The translations under genes and the position numbers were made by a program. A stretch of 64,000 bases of DNA from Tyto alba (taxonomy: Eukaryota; Chordata; Aves; Strigiformes; Tytonidae), in the NCBI RefSeq assembly GCF_018691265.1, contig NW_024881313.1, positions 7,035,501 to 7,099,500 on the forward strand. The letters run 5' to 3'. The notes below the pieces were generated by a model that worked only from the letters and a program-made list of their open reading frames with translations, did not search any database and was not told the origin of the DNA. Shown piece after piece: positions 13,471 to 28,400 of this stretch (the stretch's first letter is position 1; the number at the start of each line of letters is the position of its first letter).

Positions 13471-16016
13471 GCCCTGCCACCCCATCTCTTTAAATTGATA
13501 AAAAAACAAGATTAGAGCATGCAGATTCCTTCAGTCAAATCACAGGAATCAACAAGAGACATGTTTTTATAAAGTTAAATAATGAAATTCCACAAGCCAG
13601 GAGAATATCATTCCCAAAGAGGAACTAGTTTTCTCTTCCAAAAACTTGGAAGAATTCACATATCTGAAGTATCCTCATTCTTATCCTGACATGGCTGCTG
13701 CTAGCTTCAGCAGAGCTTCACAATGCACAAAATTTCTGGAAAATCTGAAGTTTTTAATTATGTAATTTTTAGTGATTTTGGTAGTAGGCTACTGAGAAAA
13801 AACACATTGTGGGGAGGGACTGGAACTTTGCATTGAAAAGGAAAATACAATCATTTCTTAAATGCATGGCTGTTTATGCTGATGCACATCGCTATTTGTT
13901 CGGCAGAACTTGAAATTCACTTTTTGTAACTGATGATAAAATGCAAAACAGGGAAAATTCAGGCCCAGAGTCCTTCTGCAAAAGCATTTTGGTTTTCCTC
14001 TCCTGCTTCTTGTCTGGCCTTTGTTCCTGGAGAAGCTTTCACTTCTCTGTGCTTGCTTACAGGACTTGGAGGCCAAGGGAGTTTTTGTCTTACAATCTTA
14101 CCGTAACGTATGGTGCTGACAGAGTTGTTTTTTGGTTTTGGGTTTTTTTTTTAAGGCTTATTGATTCAAGAGTAACTCGGGTTTCTACAACAAACTCTGT
14201 CCTGCCTGAGCTTGTGATTTTACTACTTACTTGTGCTCCCTTTCTGTTCTCACCAGCTGGCCACAGCCAACGCTCAGCTCCACTCTATTTCCCCCGGCTA
14301 ATGGCCAGCCGCCTTGCCTGCCAACTCTGCCTGCGATCCACTGATTCCTCTTCACCCGTTTCCAATACTCCTGTCAGCTTGTGGCCTCTACTTCATTAAA
14401 CATATCCTCTGGTTTATCGGCAGTGAAGGATTCTTTATGACGCTGGGGCGGAAATGGTCTTAGTCTGCCAACCTTTTGTCCCCCGTGCACTAGATGCCAG
14501 ATCTCCGGGATTTGCCAAGTTGCACCTACGTGGGAGGAGATCATGCTGAACTGCTTTCTTACTGGATCTCTGTTCACTCCAGTATGCAAACCTTTATATC
14601 AGAGGAGGTTAATTTCGTCTAAAATTGATAATGGTATTATAAACTTTGAGTCAAAATTTTTCAGTGGGTATCATAAATCCATACTTTCCTTGTTTGAAGA
14701 CTTTCAGGATTTCTCCGTTCTGCTCAGTCCGAATTCATTAGGCCTATGTACTCTGAATTTCTCTGCTGGCAATCCGCCAGTCTGTTCTTCAATGTGAAGG
14801 TGCTGCTACCTTTATACAAGTGATCACAAGTGAGTAGTTCACGTCTTTCAACAGCTGAGTACTCAGAAGGCAAATGGAAGGTTAGCAGTTATTGGGAAAG
14901 GAACTGAGAACAAGATATAAAACTTCATTTTGCTGCTCTGCAAACTACAGATGTGGTTATACCTTGGGCACCATATGGCTACCTAGTCGGTCCACCACAG
15001 ACAGGGTAGTAGAAGGCATACAGAAGGGCAGCAGAAATCCCAATCTCGAGACCAAGATTTCCATACAGGAAAAGAGACACCAGGGTGGAAAACAAGAGAC
15101 CCATATGATCATAAACAGTGCAGATTACTCTGATTTTCTCACCATACGGGAGCAGTGTCAGACAGGACTCTTAAAACAAATAAAAGGCAGTACACAGTCA
15201 CCTGGCACATGGAGCTGTTCTCCAGCAGTTGCTGTGGAAGTCAAATCAGGAATATTAATGAGTCTTTTATTCTGTATGTTCATTTTAATTTGGAGGACAC
15301 GAGAGAGAGGGATGTGCATGATCACAGCCTTCCTGGAGAATTTCAGCTTCTTGCTTTAAGAAATTTCACATAACCTATTGCATATGCTTGCAGCTGGTTG
15401 TGTCTCTAACCAGCAATAGAGCAGCATCTCACCAGCAGTTGAGACAGGAAAAGAAATGCAGCATTGCATTCAGAAACCGCTCCAAAAACTGTTGTTATCC
15501 ACATTTAATGAAAAAATTACTTTACAACAATGTTGAATGTCTGTCTTAGAGACAGGCATTCCTAAATACTTCAAGGTGAATTCTAGAAAATTTGTCTAAC
15601 TGAACAGTTGTTTAATCCAAATGTTATGATTGTGAAAGTTGTAAAGTATTTAATAGAAACTGGCTCATGTTGAGTTTGAGAGTTTCATGTATTCAGATGG
15701 CGAGGTGCAGTCTCTGCATCCTAATTGATGGCAACAAACTCACACTGACAGCTGCCTGTGTATAATGACTCATATTTAAGAAATGTTTTTACAGTTGATT
15801 TATTTACTCATTGAATTGAGAATCTCTTTGGTGGCAGAGTTCCTTTTAAAAATACAGTTACTTTAGAAGAGCAGTGGATTAAGCAAAAGAAATATTGCAG
15901 GCTTTACAGAGTATCTTCAAAATCATCATGTGAGACCTTTCTGATCTCCTCCAATACTTTTTATGTTCACCAAAATTCAGGTAGGAAGCAATCAAAGCTA
16001 TCTGCACGCTCCCCAC

Positions 16017-16045
<29 letters not shown>
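16017..16045. repeat. Poly-A run (29 A)
   Basis: A homopolymer preceded by CCCCAC. No retroposon body recognised. Confidence 0.92.
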
Positions 16046-16048
<3 letters not shown>

Positions 16049-16430
16049 GGAGTCAAAGAGAGAAAAAAAAGTTAAAGGAAAAATATTTGGATGTTCTTGT
16101 TTCAGACTTTATTCAGAAATTTATTTGAATTTAATTCAAAATAAGTCAGTGCACTGTCCCCATGTTTCGAGTTTGATGGTACAAAGCACTCAACAGACCT
16201 CAAACTATTTCTGGTTTGTTCATAGTTCAGTTAGAACTGTCCACTATTCAAATCAGGACTTTTTTCTAAATATGTCTGTGTTAGTCTCTGATTCAGCCTT
16301 CAAAGTCCATATCTGTATCATCATTCAAATTGTTTATGACCAGTACGTGACGAACCATTTGCTTATCTCCAGTGTCGAAGCCATGGCTTCCTGGGAATAA
16401 GGGACTCAAAATCAAACACCTGGCATGTCA

Positions 16431-16454
16431 GACATGGACATGGACATGGACATG
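16431..16454. repeat. (GACATG)4 hexamer repeat
   Basis: Four perfect tandem GACATG units, followed shortly by one more ACATGGACA. Confidence 0.93.
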
Positions 16455-19400
16455 TTCCACATGGACACAAAAAAATAGCCAGAAGTCAAGACTTAATGAT
16501 GAACATTCCTTGATCAAATTTTGTTCATATGACAGTCAGGCAAATAGCCACTGCTGTTTTGTTTCCGATAAGCCAAGGGAACTTGAAAATTCATCTCCTC
16601 CCCTGATCCCTGTCTTCATCCTCTTGAGTGAGGCACGGCAGCAGCCAGCAAAAGAAAGTGGCCACATATAGGATGGTTTTACAACTGATGTTCTAGAAAA
16701 TGTTGCAGTCACCATTTTTCTTTAAGGGCTTGCTATTTTAATTACCTTTAATTCTTCTGCTTTTAAAAGAAAGTCATTAAGACTTGTCAATAAATTAATG
16801 TTCAGAGTGAGTTTCAAGGGAAACTGTTAGTGTTAGAAATGTGACTTAGTGGTTAGATAGGCTAGCTACAGTATAAGCTGTAAAATTCGGAGATGTATTT
16901 CTGAAGCTTGATTACAGGACTTCTGGAATCGAGGCATATCAATGTAGACACAACCACACTGGAATTAATTGACCTGGTTTTCAGGAATCATAAAGAAGAG
17001 AAAAACTGTGTGAATATATAAATTAAACTGATAACAATGAGCCTATTCTGTTTTGAAGTTCATGAAAATAGGACAGAAAAAGGGGCTATGAAAAAAAGAT
17101 GGGGGTAATGAGGAAATGGAAAGCAATAGATGTGTAAAGGAAAAAATGAACTTAGTAACAAACTAAATAGTGAAACATTATAATTTCTCTTCATTTCAGT
17201 TGCTGTGACTAAAACAATGAAAAGCCATATTCTGTTAATCAAAATGAAAATTATGTTGGCATTCAACAAAATTTGGGCTATCTGGTGGAAAATAAATTTT
17301 TCATTAAATATGGCTTTTAACTTGTTTTTACTTTCCTAACCGAGGAACTGTGAATGACATTCTTTTCCCCTACCAGCAAGTAGTAGCAAAGTAGCTTCAG
17401 ATCAACTTTCAGTATATTACATATCCCTCCATAACCCATCCTCCTCTCGCATTTAGACAAAGAAACAAGTAAAACCAGTGTGTACAACCAGAGCCTTGTT
17501 TTTCTTTTATTTACTTGAATTAAAAAAAAAGTCATACGGTGATTAACACTGTGAGCCAGCATGGGGACCAAACAAAAACTGGAAAAAACAATTATACTGC
17601 TGCTGCTGGCACTCCTGTACAATGCTCAAATTGCATGGTTGTCAGTGCTTCCTGCCACATTTTGTTTTTTATAAGCCACTTTTGTCTTCAGTTAAAAGCA
17701 TTAGTGTATTTTGCATCTATTCCATATTCTGTACCCTTGTAATTGAAATCTTTAGAAAAAAAAATTAGGTGTTTGAATAGACCTCTTAATCATTGAAAGT
17801 ACTATACAATAGGAAGTCATTACACACATTATTTCTATATCCAGCCCAATTCTATAGCTACATGGATATATCCTACTGGGTAGCTCAGGGAAGTTGGAGT
17901 TCACCAGACACTGGGTAAAATGTCAGCATGAAATCTGTGCTCCTCCAAACTATGCAGTAATGGAGCTGGAAGCCAAATCAACAATTGTCATTGTTTTACT
18001 CATATAAATGTTTTTAAACTAATTTTTAAAAATTAAAAATATAAATGTATTTTTACAAAGTGGTACAAAACGTAATGAAGTTTGCACACTTCCAGAATAC
18101 CTTACTGCATAGTAGTTAAGGCATGAGGATGAGAGAGAAGGGAGAAAACCCCAGAGATATGAGAAGGGGTTTAAACTTGCGTTTCCTTTATTCTGGGATT
18201 AGTGCACCAGTGACTGAGCTCTTGAGAAAATTGGAGATACTGTTTCTTCCTCTTTTGTGAATCCAGCCCTTCTTTTCTTTCAGGAGCACCCAAGGTGTTT
18301 CATTAAGAGCTGAAAGAAATGTTTGCAGCCAGGTGAATTTTTAGTTTGTTTGTTTCAGTGAGAGGAAAATAAGAAAGTTTGATCTGAGCAGAAATAATCT
18401 ATTTGCATAGTCCCAATCCTGCATTTTTTCCTCTGAATTAGTTTACCTTTCTTCTCCCTTCAATGTGTCCAGGAATCAGCCTATACATCCACCATGGTGC
18501 AAACTAAATTGGTGTAGTGGCAGAAAAGAAAGTTCAATCAGCATGGGAACCCTTTCTGCACTGCAGAGCGATAGCATCCGTGGCCTCCTCTGCAGCCACA
18601 TTCTCTCGATTTTCACAGACAGAGTTTCAGTGAAAGAATTGAGAGGAAAAAAGTTGCCCCTGCTGTGGCAATGAAAAGTCAAACAAGGCTTTGGGAAAGA
18701 ATAGTAGTTCCAAGAGAGGGATTTTCCCACAGAGTAAATTGTTTGTAGAAATCCTACAGTTTCATTGTAATGGTCCTGGAGGCAGCATTCTTCCTGGTGG
18801 ATTGCTGTTGTGAGTCAGCCTAGCAGGAAAGCAAGCCTTGCAAGGAGCTAAGCAGTCATTAAACTCCTTAACTCTTGTTCATTAGTCAGAGCTATGCTGA
18901 CTTAACAAGACCTTCTTCTGTAGCTGTCTAAATTCTCACCTTTAAGAACCTGTTGAAAGAAAAATCTCCCTCCCTTCTCCTCCTTAAGATGGTTTTAAAG
19001 TCACCAGATATCAGAGAAAAAGTCTTTATCCTGATCCAGTGTAGCTGCCTGTACACTGTCTATATTGATTTTGATACCAGAGTGTCTTCATCTCCTGCTT
19101 GGGCCCTGAAGGAGTCAGCAGGAGTCTGATTCTACCTGCACATGCGGGAGCAGAAATTCAAGCTAGCTTTTACATGTTGAAGCTATTCCAGATTTAAAGT
19201 AGTGCCTTTTAGAGAAAACTATAATGACAGCTCTTTTATTCCCTGCTGCAGAACCTAAGGGATGAGCTGCAGCCTTTGTGGAGGGCAAGGCGTCGCAGTG
19301 TGTATTTCTGGGGCTTAGGAAACCTCACTTCTGCACAAAGCTCTGCCACCAGCCTTCCAGGGGGTTGGCTAGTGCACTCTTGTCTGGCATTGCTTGTGAA

Positions 19401-22400
19401 AATAACAACAGAACTCATCTCTCCTCTGAGGAGTTTTGAGGTATTCAGTAAGCAAAAATAAGTGATCTGAGAACTTGGTTAGGAAATCTTCAATGTGAAG
19501 CACCAATGGTTAATAGGGTCAATCTTGAAAATAAAATTCAGGGCTTGAAAATACTTTACTACTTGCTCAAATACAATAAGATGTTTATAATTACATACAT
19601 CATTATTTGTAGAGCAATATATCGTGGAGAAGTTATTTTCACCTATGCAGTACATGAAATTTGACACAAGAAACATTTACAACTGAATTGTGTGTGCTAT
19701 ATGCTGTGCTGAAAACAAGCAACATCAGTTGATCTCAACTACAATGCTTCCCATGGAAATGTGAAATGGAAAAATATTCTCAGCGAGGGAGGGAGTATTG
19801 GCCTTACAGCATCTCTGGATGAGTACACAAACTGCAGGAGCAAAACAGTTATACCAGTAGTATCTGTAGGTGAACCCCCATTCCTAAGGGACACCCTGAG
19901 CAGTGACATGTGATTTACAGACGTACAAATGCCATATGTTCTGCCACATGCTCTTCTTGACAGCCAGGCTCTGTTGTCCTCCCAGCTAGCTGGTGTTGGC
20001 ACCAGCCCACCACCCAGCTCCCACTCAGCACAGTTATCAGGGAGAAAGACCTTTCAACTGGAGCTATGTTCACTGAGGTCCCCCAAAATGAGTCACCCAT
20101 CTTGGGAAGGGTTTTCCAGATCCTACAGTGGAGCAGAGAAAGTAGGGATGCTGCAGAGAACAGATGTGGGGAAGGCAAAGCCAATTCACCTACGCTATAC
20201 AGCTGAGCACAGTAATTACAGACGTGGTGTGCAGCATACTTATTTATTTGCTGCTTTATATCACACGTTGTATAATAGCCTGCAGGAATCCATCCTGCCC
20301 CTAATTCATATCTTAATTAAGATTATGCCTTTACCTGGGTAAACAGCCAAAAAAAGTTGAGAAGAGTGGGTGGAATAAATAAATAACCCAGTACATTAAG
20401 CCACTGACTCAACTGGTATCAGTCAAATTCCTCATCCATCTAAAACTTTCAATGAAAGAAAATTGAATTTAGTAAGATTTTGCTCTGGGTATGGTGTTGA
20501 ATCAGTCTGACTCTAAACCCAATTAAACTAATGCTCATGGCCACAGAGCATGGGTAGGCAAAAGTGTGTGTGCATGGACCTCTTGGTGCCTTATGACCAA
20601 GACTGACTCCAAGCAAATGTCTGTTTCTTAAAGATGTTGTTGCTTATTTTTCACATCACACAGAAAATGGATTTACAGCAAAAATTAGGTGTTGAAGAAT
20701 AATTCCCAGAGGTTGAACACATCTGTTTGTCTCTTCCTGGTAGGTGATACTGAATGTATCAGGTAAAACAGCCCAGATTCAAACTCACAAGCTGGAGCAA
20801 TCTCAAACATCATGTCTATTTATGGCCTTGAGGTTATCCAAGGCTTTATCTTTGATGGTGCTTCTGTTCTTAGATGACAAAGTGTATCAAAATGATATAA
20901 TGGCTTAAAAAAAAGAGGATAGGTCTTTTTTAGCTACAGGAATGGCTCTTCCACTTAAAGGAAGAAAAAGAAAGCTAATGAAAAAACCAAGTACCTGTTC
21001 ATGCAGATATGTTTATATGATTCATTGTGCATCATAGGGCATTTTGTATCTGAGGGGATGACTTGGCTTCACGGGCAAGAAAATAGAGTAACCCAACACT
21101 CATTTCAGCTTGGTGGGGCAATGAGGAAGAGATGTTTCAGAGAGACATTTGATAGATTTTTTTTTTCTGGAAAAGTGAATGACTATAAAATATTTTTTTA
21201 TCCCGAAGTCTCGACTTTATTTGAGATGATAATAATGGTGTGTCAGCTTGTAATTACGGATAGAAGAAGGTGCTGTATCGTGGAAAGAGCATCATGTCAT
21301 GCACTGCTCCACTCTCTTCTGCAGCTCTTGGGACGACAGTGTAGTCCCAGTTATAGCTATGGGACAGTGCAGCTGTGCTGTGACTGGTAACCATGTAGTC
21401 ACTACACGTGGCTTTGTTTCTCCAGCTAATGCTGGGGACAGGTGTAGCACTGGCCAGCTGGGGAATTCTGACAACGGAAACCTGCATGAAGCAAGAGATC
21501 TTAGGAAATCTTGATCTCCAAGTATTTTGCTTTTCCAGTGGTCTTTGTCTTATTTCCTTTATGTCACCGTTTCCCTTCCACAGTGACAGTCAGAGGCACA
21601 TAACCTGTCATTATGTTTTGAGGCCATTAAAGCATTTTCAGCAGTATTAGGCAAATTTACCTACAAACAGTGACTTTATTTACCAGAAAAAAAGGTTTCT
21701 AGGGAAACCTCTTCTCTGTTCAAAAAAGAGAAAAGAAAATCATGCTGTTCATTAGAATGGCTCATAGCAGACCTGCCACAGGTGAGGGTCTCCTGTGCAT
21801 TTCCCTTACCACCTTCCTTCTCTGGGGGGTGGAATATGGAGCCTTTCCAAAGACTACGCATGGTTCAAAGGTTTAATCCTCAGTGGAGGTGTGCTTCATG
21901 ATGGATTTTTAAAGACGTGCCATACTGAACATCATCCTCTCTGAAAATTTTTTTAATACGAGTCTTTTCAACAGTGATGAAGAAAGAGAGAAAAAACAAA
22001 AAAAAAAAAAAGACACCAGATAGCAACATACACTCCATTTACAAAGGATTTGACAGCAGATCCAATGCCTTAAGGCTTTTTTGATAGTTCCTATTTGGAT
22101 GACTAAGCAACTTTTCAAAGCAATAGGATAACATATTCTCCCTCCTGCTTCCTTCCCAGGTTCCTTGCCACACTTTTCCACAGTCTAAGAGCTTTCACTG
22201 CTGATTCGTTGTGTCCCCAAGGGAAGGCACGGGGGGGGGAGGGGTGCTTTTTGTCCAAGCCTCCCTAGGACTTGGGTACAGAGCTGATGCCTTGTGAGTG
22301 CTCCTGGATATGCCTAATGCTCTCTGTTCCTGGGTGTATGCCAGTGTTGTAGACTCCATGAGAATTCCTTCGTGCTATGCCTTTGCAGAGAGTCTAGCAT

Positions 22401-25400
22401 GGTGGCACTGGCCTTAGTAGTCCTTGGTGCTGTCCTAATGGTAGTAATTCCTAATTGCAAACTCCACTCAAGATCCATCACCGGGGTGGTCCTGGAACCC
22501 CCCTTCCTTCTTGTGGAGTGCGCCAATCATGGCAGTGAGCACAAAACATATTTGCTTTGCAGCCCTTGGACATGATGAGTAAAACTATATTCCTTGATGG
22601 GACACAATATTTTGCATTTCTCTATCCAGTTGTGGCAACAGGACTCGGTTCAAAACTCTGCTGGCTAAAAGTAAGCAGAGAATTGTCTTCCCTCTGCAAT
22701 CAACCTTCCATACCGGGGACATAAGACACGTATGTGGGGCAAACATACAGCCCCTGTGTTCTTAATATTTCCTCCTGCCCACGTAGTACCAGCCGCCTTC
22801 CCAGGAGCTTTCACCACTGAATGGAAACAGTAGCCAAGGACGGACTTGTGGCTGAGGATGTGGAGTCTACCGAGAAGCTGAGGTCAGTCCCTAGCACTGC
22901 CACTGCTTTTCTGATTAGTTTTCACAAGTCTCAGTCCAAGTGCTCAGCTTGGCTGAGTGGGACAGGAGTTGCAGCAACCCCTGAGCTGCGGCACGGGGCT
23001 CTCCCTAGACCCGCCTCTCCAGAGATGTAGAGGCAGCGTCCCCAGGCAGAGGCATGACCATACCATCTCCTGGATTCCGGATCTGAAGGTCAAGACGACC
23101 TTCAGCCGTGCAAGCAGCGAGGCATTGGGGCAGCCCCTGCGGGGGCTGTGGGGCTGCACAAGCCAGGCCTGGATAAGGGCAGAGCTCGAGCCCACCAAAG
23201 GCAGCAAGGGCTGCAGGATTGCTCAAAGGTGGCAGATATCAGTGACCCACCAAGCCCTTCCCAGACCCACGGTGTATCCCCTGTCCCAGAAACCTAAAAG
23301 CCCTGGGGCTCTTCAGCCATGTTTAGATGGGTGAACTAAGGACTGCTAAGCAATCCCTGCTTTATTTAGCTTGAGAGAGATTAAATTATGATTTTCACTT
23401 TATTTTAATGTATTTAATGTTTATTTCTATATGTGCATGAGTACTTAATTTAGCATAATTATTGAGATGAATTGCAGCTAACATTACAAGAAAATTGTAA
23501 CTTGTCATAAAACAAGTGGGCCATATTGTAACAGAGCTGTTACCACACAGAAATGCTCTGTTAGAATAGCTTAATAACACAAATAAATCCGCACTCCCCA
23601 ACATGATACTTCTTTGGGGATTTGATTAATTATTAGGAAGCAAAATGGGTAACAAAGTACTATATATAAAAATATCTTCTCACATCAATAAGATTTTAAC
23701 TCTATTGCATGACAGCAAGTGTAAGCAAGAATTACACACAATGCAATGAGCTGAATGAATTAATATGCTTAGGGCCTTTGTTGCTAGAAATACTTTGTTC
23801 TGTATTATAATCAGCCATTGTAACTCTGCTCAGCTGCAATTTAGGTTTCTCCTCACAGTTTAATAAGTGACAGACGAGCGTTTGTGGCAACAAGAGCTTC
23901 CAACAATGTGCGTCTTCACAGCTTTCCCCACATGTCCGAGGCCTGACCTTCAGAATCCAGCGTCTTTTCCATGTGGTAGGCAGCTCTGGATACAGTTGCT
24001 CCTTTCACTTCTTTTCCAATTCTGATCCCTGCCTGCTGCAGCCTTGTCCCGGTTGTCCTTAGCCCCTGTGATGCTCCCAAGTACAATTTTGCCACCCAGC
24101 TACATCTCCCCATAGAGTCTAAGAAACCAGAAGTACTGAGTGCATTGTTGTGATGTAGGGAAGAATTTTTTACGTAGATATCCCTGCAGAGATTTGCTCA
24201 CTGATAGTCAGGAAATTCTGATGCAGATTCTGAAAATTCGGCCCCAATCTCCTCAATGCCAGACAACTGCTTGAATCATGAAGCTCCTCTTGTTTCCTCC
24301 CACCTAGCTGGAACAGAAGATGAAGGGTCATGCTGCTGCTTTGACTCCTTAACCAACACATGATGTAAAATTCATGCCACCACACAGGCTGTGTCCTTCC
24401 AGGTGGATTATGATTCAAATCAATCCAGGGCATCAGTGACAAAGATTTGTTATCAAATGGTTGTTTATTCAGAGCTTCAGGTGACTTCAGTCGCTATAGA
24501 ATATACAGTCCTGTGAACGTTAAGGAGTTAACCAGAGCATCTATGCAGAAAGCTTGCTTGACTGGCTGCTAAGAATTACTCTTAGCAATATGATAATTTT
24601 TCTTAACACTAAATGTAGCTCTGACTACAAGTTTTGTCATCAAATGTTCAGAAAACATTTTTCAGCCACCAAAAATCATGAACTTGGCTTTAAAACCATG
24701 AATTTAGAAACAAAATATATTTTGAGCTTTTGTATTTCCTTTCTGCTTGGAAAATGTGGGTTTAATTTAGTCACAGCTTCAGTCTTTTCTCCCCAGAAAG
24801 GAAGGCTGGAAGTTTACGTTTTTGTTTAAATAAATGGTTTGCAGTGCAATCACATTAAGCTATTGAGCTGCTACATGAAGCAGATTTCTGTTATGGAGTA
24901 AACACCGAAATCTCCACAAAGACAAAGTAAGAATTAACAGAACAGGCACAAGTCGCACAACGTAACTTCTTTGTTGTCACCAGTATGACTGTAGGCATAC
25001 TGCTTCTTTCGGAGTTTTTTCCTTTTGTGGACCGATTGTCACCATTAGTGAAATGGGGCAAGCACACAAAAACTGTCCTTTTTGCCAGGACACTTGCAAA
25101 ACGTCTCCAACACTTTTGCCAGAATAACGGTTGGATGATATACAGTAACCACCCAAATTTGTCACTCGAGGCTTTGCCACTGGGTGCAGCTCTCTGTGGG
25201 CTGTGACCGTGGCCCTGAATTTTCTGCAGACAGGGCTGCCATGGAGCCATTAGACCCAGACATTTGTCCAAGCTGTGGAGGACACCAGCGCTCTGCTTTG
25301 GCACTCTATTGCATGAGCATCTGGTCCTAGTGTTGCTAAGTGGCTGATTTCACCAAGCCATTCATGTGTCTCCACATCATTCATTTAGTCCAGAAGTGGA

Positions 25401-28400
25401 GAAGGATAAAAAAAGCATTTTATAGCAAAAAAAATTACTATTATGGGAAACACAATCTCCCCATTCAGAAGCTTTTGTGTTAATGCAGGAAAGCCAGCTA
25501 TGTGATTAAAAAGATACTTTAAATTAGCTACATTTTATTTCCTGCACCTCTGCTGTTAGGCTTTTTGTCTCCATATGTCTAGCCAAAGTTGCTGGAAATC
25601 ACATTTTATGAATGCACACCCCACTTCATTCCGTGAATGCCTGATTTTGCACCCAAGGTTAAAAACCCACCGAGATTTATACTGAATTTCACCTTTATAT
25701 GGTGGATGCATATATAAGCTTAATGTTGCATGTGCCAGTCTTCAAACAGGTTTAGTCAAACGGCTGCTTAAGCTGACTATTTCTACCACAGCTGTGCTTT
25801 CTTCTCCAGCTATCCTTGGGACACAGCAACCCCCAGTACAACAGCACTTGCTCCAAAGTATCTTCAAGCTTGATAGACAAGGCAGGGGAGGAGTATGATC
25901 CCTGTTTCCAGTGTCAGGGCCCAGGGCTGATTTTCATTAAGTAGTACTGGAGCTTAAATCAGGTCTCCTACCGCCTAGGTTGGATCTCTGATTTTGTACT
26001 ATTGTACTAACTAGAACTCCAAAAACCTCAATCCATTGCTGCCAGGAAGAAAAGCATGTTGTGTCATAAAAGATCAGCTTTATCATCAACCCTGGTGGGG
26101 GTTTGATGCTTTCAAGGCAAACCAAGAGAGACACAAACCAGCAACCCAGCTTATGCAACTGCACATTGAAAACGTCTTCTACATTTAGCCTTATGGGGTC
26201 TGAGAATTAATTCATTATACATTTTACCTACATATGATAAGAAAAAAAGGAATTTGCAGGTGACATTGGGGTGAATTTGGATTTTTTTCTCTATTTTTCA
26301 GTAATTTCTGCATTTTCAGGTCCATTGCACATTCAAGGAACTTGTACTGAAATAAGATATGTCGCATATTGAAAGTCTCCTATGTAAGACAAATCTTCAC
26401 CAATGCTTGTTTACAAAGAAGGGCTGATCTTTATGAGAACAAATAAACACTGACAACTCAGCAAGATCGAAGCCAGATGACCTCATGGAAAAATGCAGTG
26501 TTTTATGGTAGTGCCTCTAGAGTACATAGGATTAAATTGGATACTGCAATGGATCCCAAAATATAGACAGCCCTCTGCCACAGTTTCACAACATGAGCAA
26601 AAGATTAAGAGACACTTGAAAAAATAGGTGGTCGTCAAGGCAAACAACTTAATGACACTGCCAACTTTGCTGGAACAGTGACCTAACACAAAAGACTGCC
26701 AGCACCTCCTTGCCAACGTCTTAAATGCCCCCCTACCCCCACCCCTCAGTGCTCTACCCATATTAAATTCAAAGTCATGGGATTTCATCTTCAAGGCACT
26801 GACTAGCTCAACTGTCACCACAAAGTTCAGGACTATCTCTGACGAATCCTGAGATTCAAATGACTTTTTTTTTAATAAGGGTGAGGTCTGCAGTACAGAG
26901 ACTGGGACAAATATTTCTCAGCTTCAGGTGTAAAACCACGTAAGGACTTCCCAAGGACCATCCCAAAATGTTACACTGAAAAGTTCTTGAGTGAGGATAA
27001 AAAAGAACAAGTACATGCACATGACAGTATTCCATCATGTTCAGTCTTCAAACTTCATAGACATGTGCTTGGGTAAGGGGTTAATGGCTCTTTAAATGAA
27101 CCTGTGAAGCACAGACTTTGGGCACTGTGCATAGACTGAAGCTTCATGGATTTCTCTGGCCATGTGTCTCCCATCTAACTCATAATCAAAGAAATGGATT
27201 ATACCTCTTTGGACTTTTGTGGACTTGCAGCAGCTGTGGATGAGAATTCAGGTCTGGCAGAATAAGGTAGAGTACAGCACAATCGGCTCTGCACCATCAA
27301 TCATAAAAAAGAAGGACTCATGTTAAATCCAGACAAATATACTGTGAGAGCATCCAAAGAAAAATATTTTGGTTATATCCTCTGAGCTAGAAAGATAACA
27401 AACCAACTCCTGCTAAAGCAGTAACTTTTGCTATGATAAGGGACACTACAGACCTGTCTTAAGCTAAAAGAAAATATGTGGTAATGTGATGTGATTTGAG
27501 GAGTTTATGTTATGCCTTACAGAGCATATCATACCTTAAACCTAGGTTCTTTAAAAAAAAAGAAACAATAACCTACACCCCCCAAGATTTCAGCATCCTG
27601 CCGGCAAGATCCTGCCTTGGTAAAAATGAACAACTCATTTCTAATGCAAGAACACTGATGTGTGTACATAAAAGTATAGGTGGTAAGATGAGGTAACCAA
27701 ACATGTCTGAATCTTTGTTGGTGCGAGGAAGGAGAGAAGTTTCATGTGCCAAAATTGCCATCCAAGCAGAGTTTCAATAATACAGAAGTGTCTACAAGCT
27801 AGGCCTGAACTAACCTTCTACCTATAGATTTTGCAAACTCCAAGCCTTAGGCTGGTCTTTTGCCTCTGGCTCTGCACTACTGTTTACTTACTGCCATTAC
27901 ACTGAGCTGCCTTTCTCTTGTCCCCCAACACTGCTCTGCATCAAAAAGATGAGCTGGTTACCCTTCACTAAGCTTTCACAGCTCCAGGTGTCTGTCAGAC
28001 ATGCTCTGTCTGCAGCTGAGCTAGGTGAAGAGGCCTGAGCTGCAAGAAAAAAAAAAAACAACCAACCAACCAAAACAAAAACCACTAACACAAGCCCTTT
28101 GAAGCCCTCTGCTCTTAGAAGCAGCTGGAGTGAACCAGGATGTTTGTCTGGTCTCAGGGCATGCCAGCAGTAGCGACTGCTGTCTGGTTTCCAAAGCTTA
28201 CCCCAAAAGTGTGCTGAGGTGAGCTGGGCTGAAGGCAGGAGAAGAATCTACCCCCAGTAATGAAGAGCTGAATGGGCAGAAGAGCAAGAGAGATGATTCA
28301 AACATGATGAGGAAAGGAGAGAAACATGAAAGAAAACTTCTACCCAGATTTTAAAAGCCCTTCTGACTCCAAAGGGATTTTTTTTCATGCTAGTAAGTGT

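Noticed and set aside
13941..14399. 152-codon + strand frame
   Set aside because: No domain, codon bias or splice context. Composition looks like random translation and runs through a T-rich stretch.
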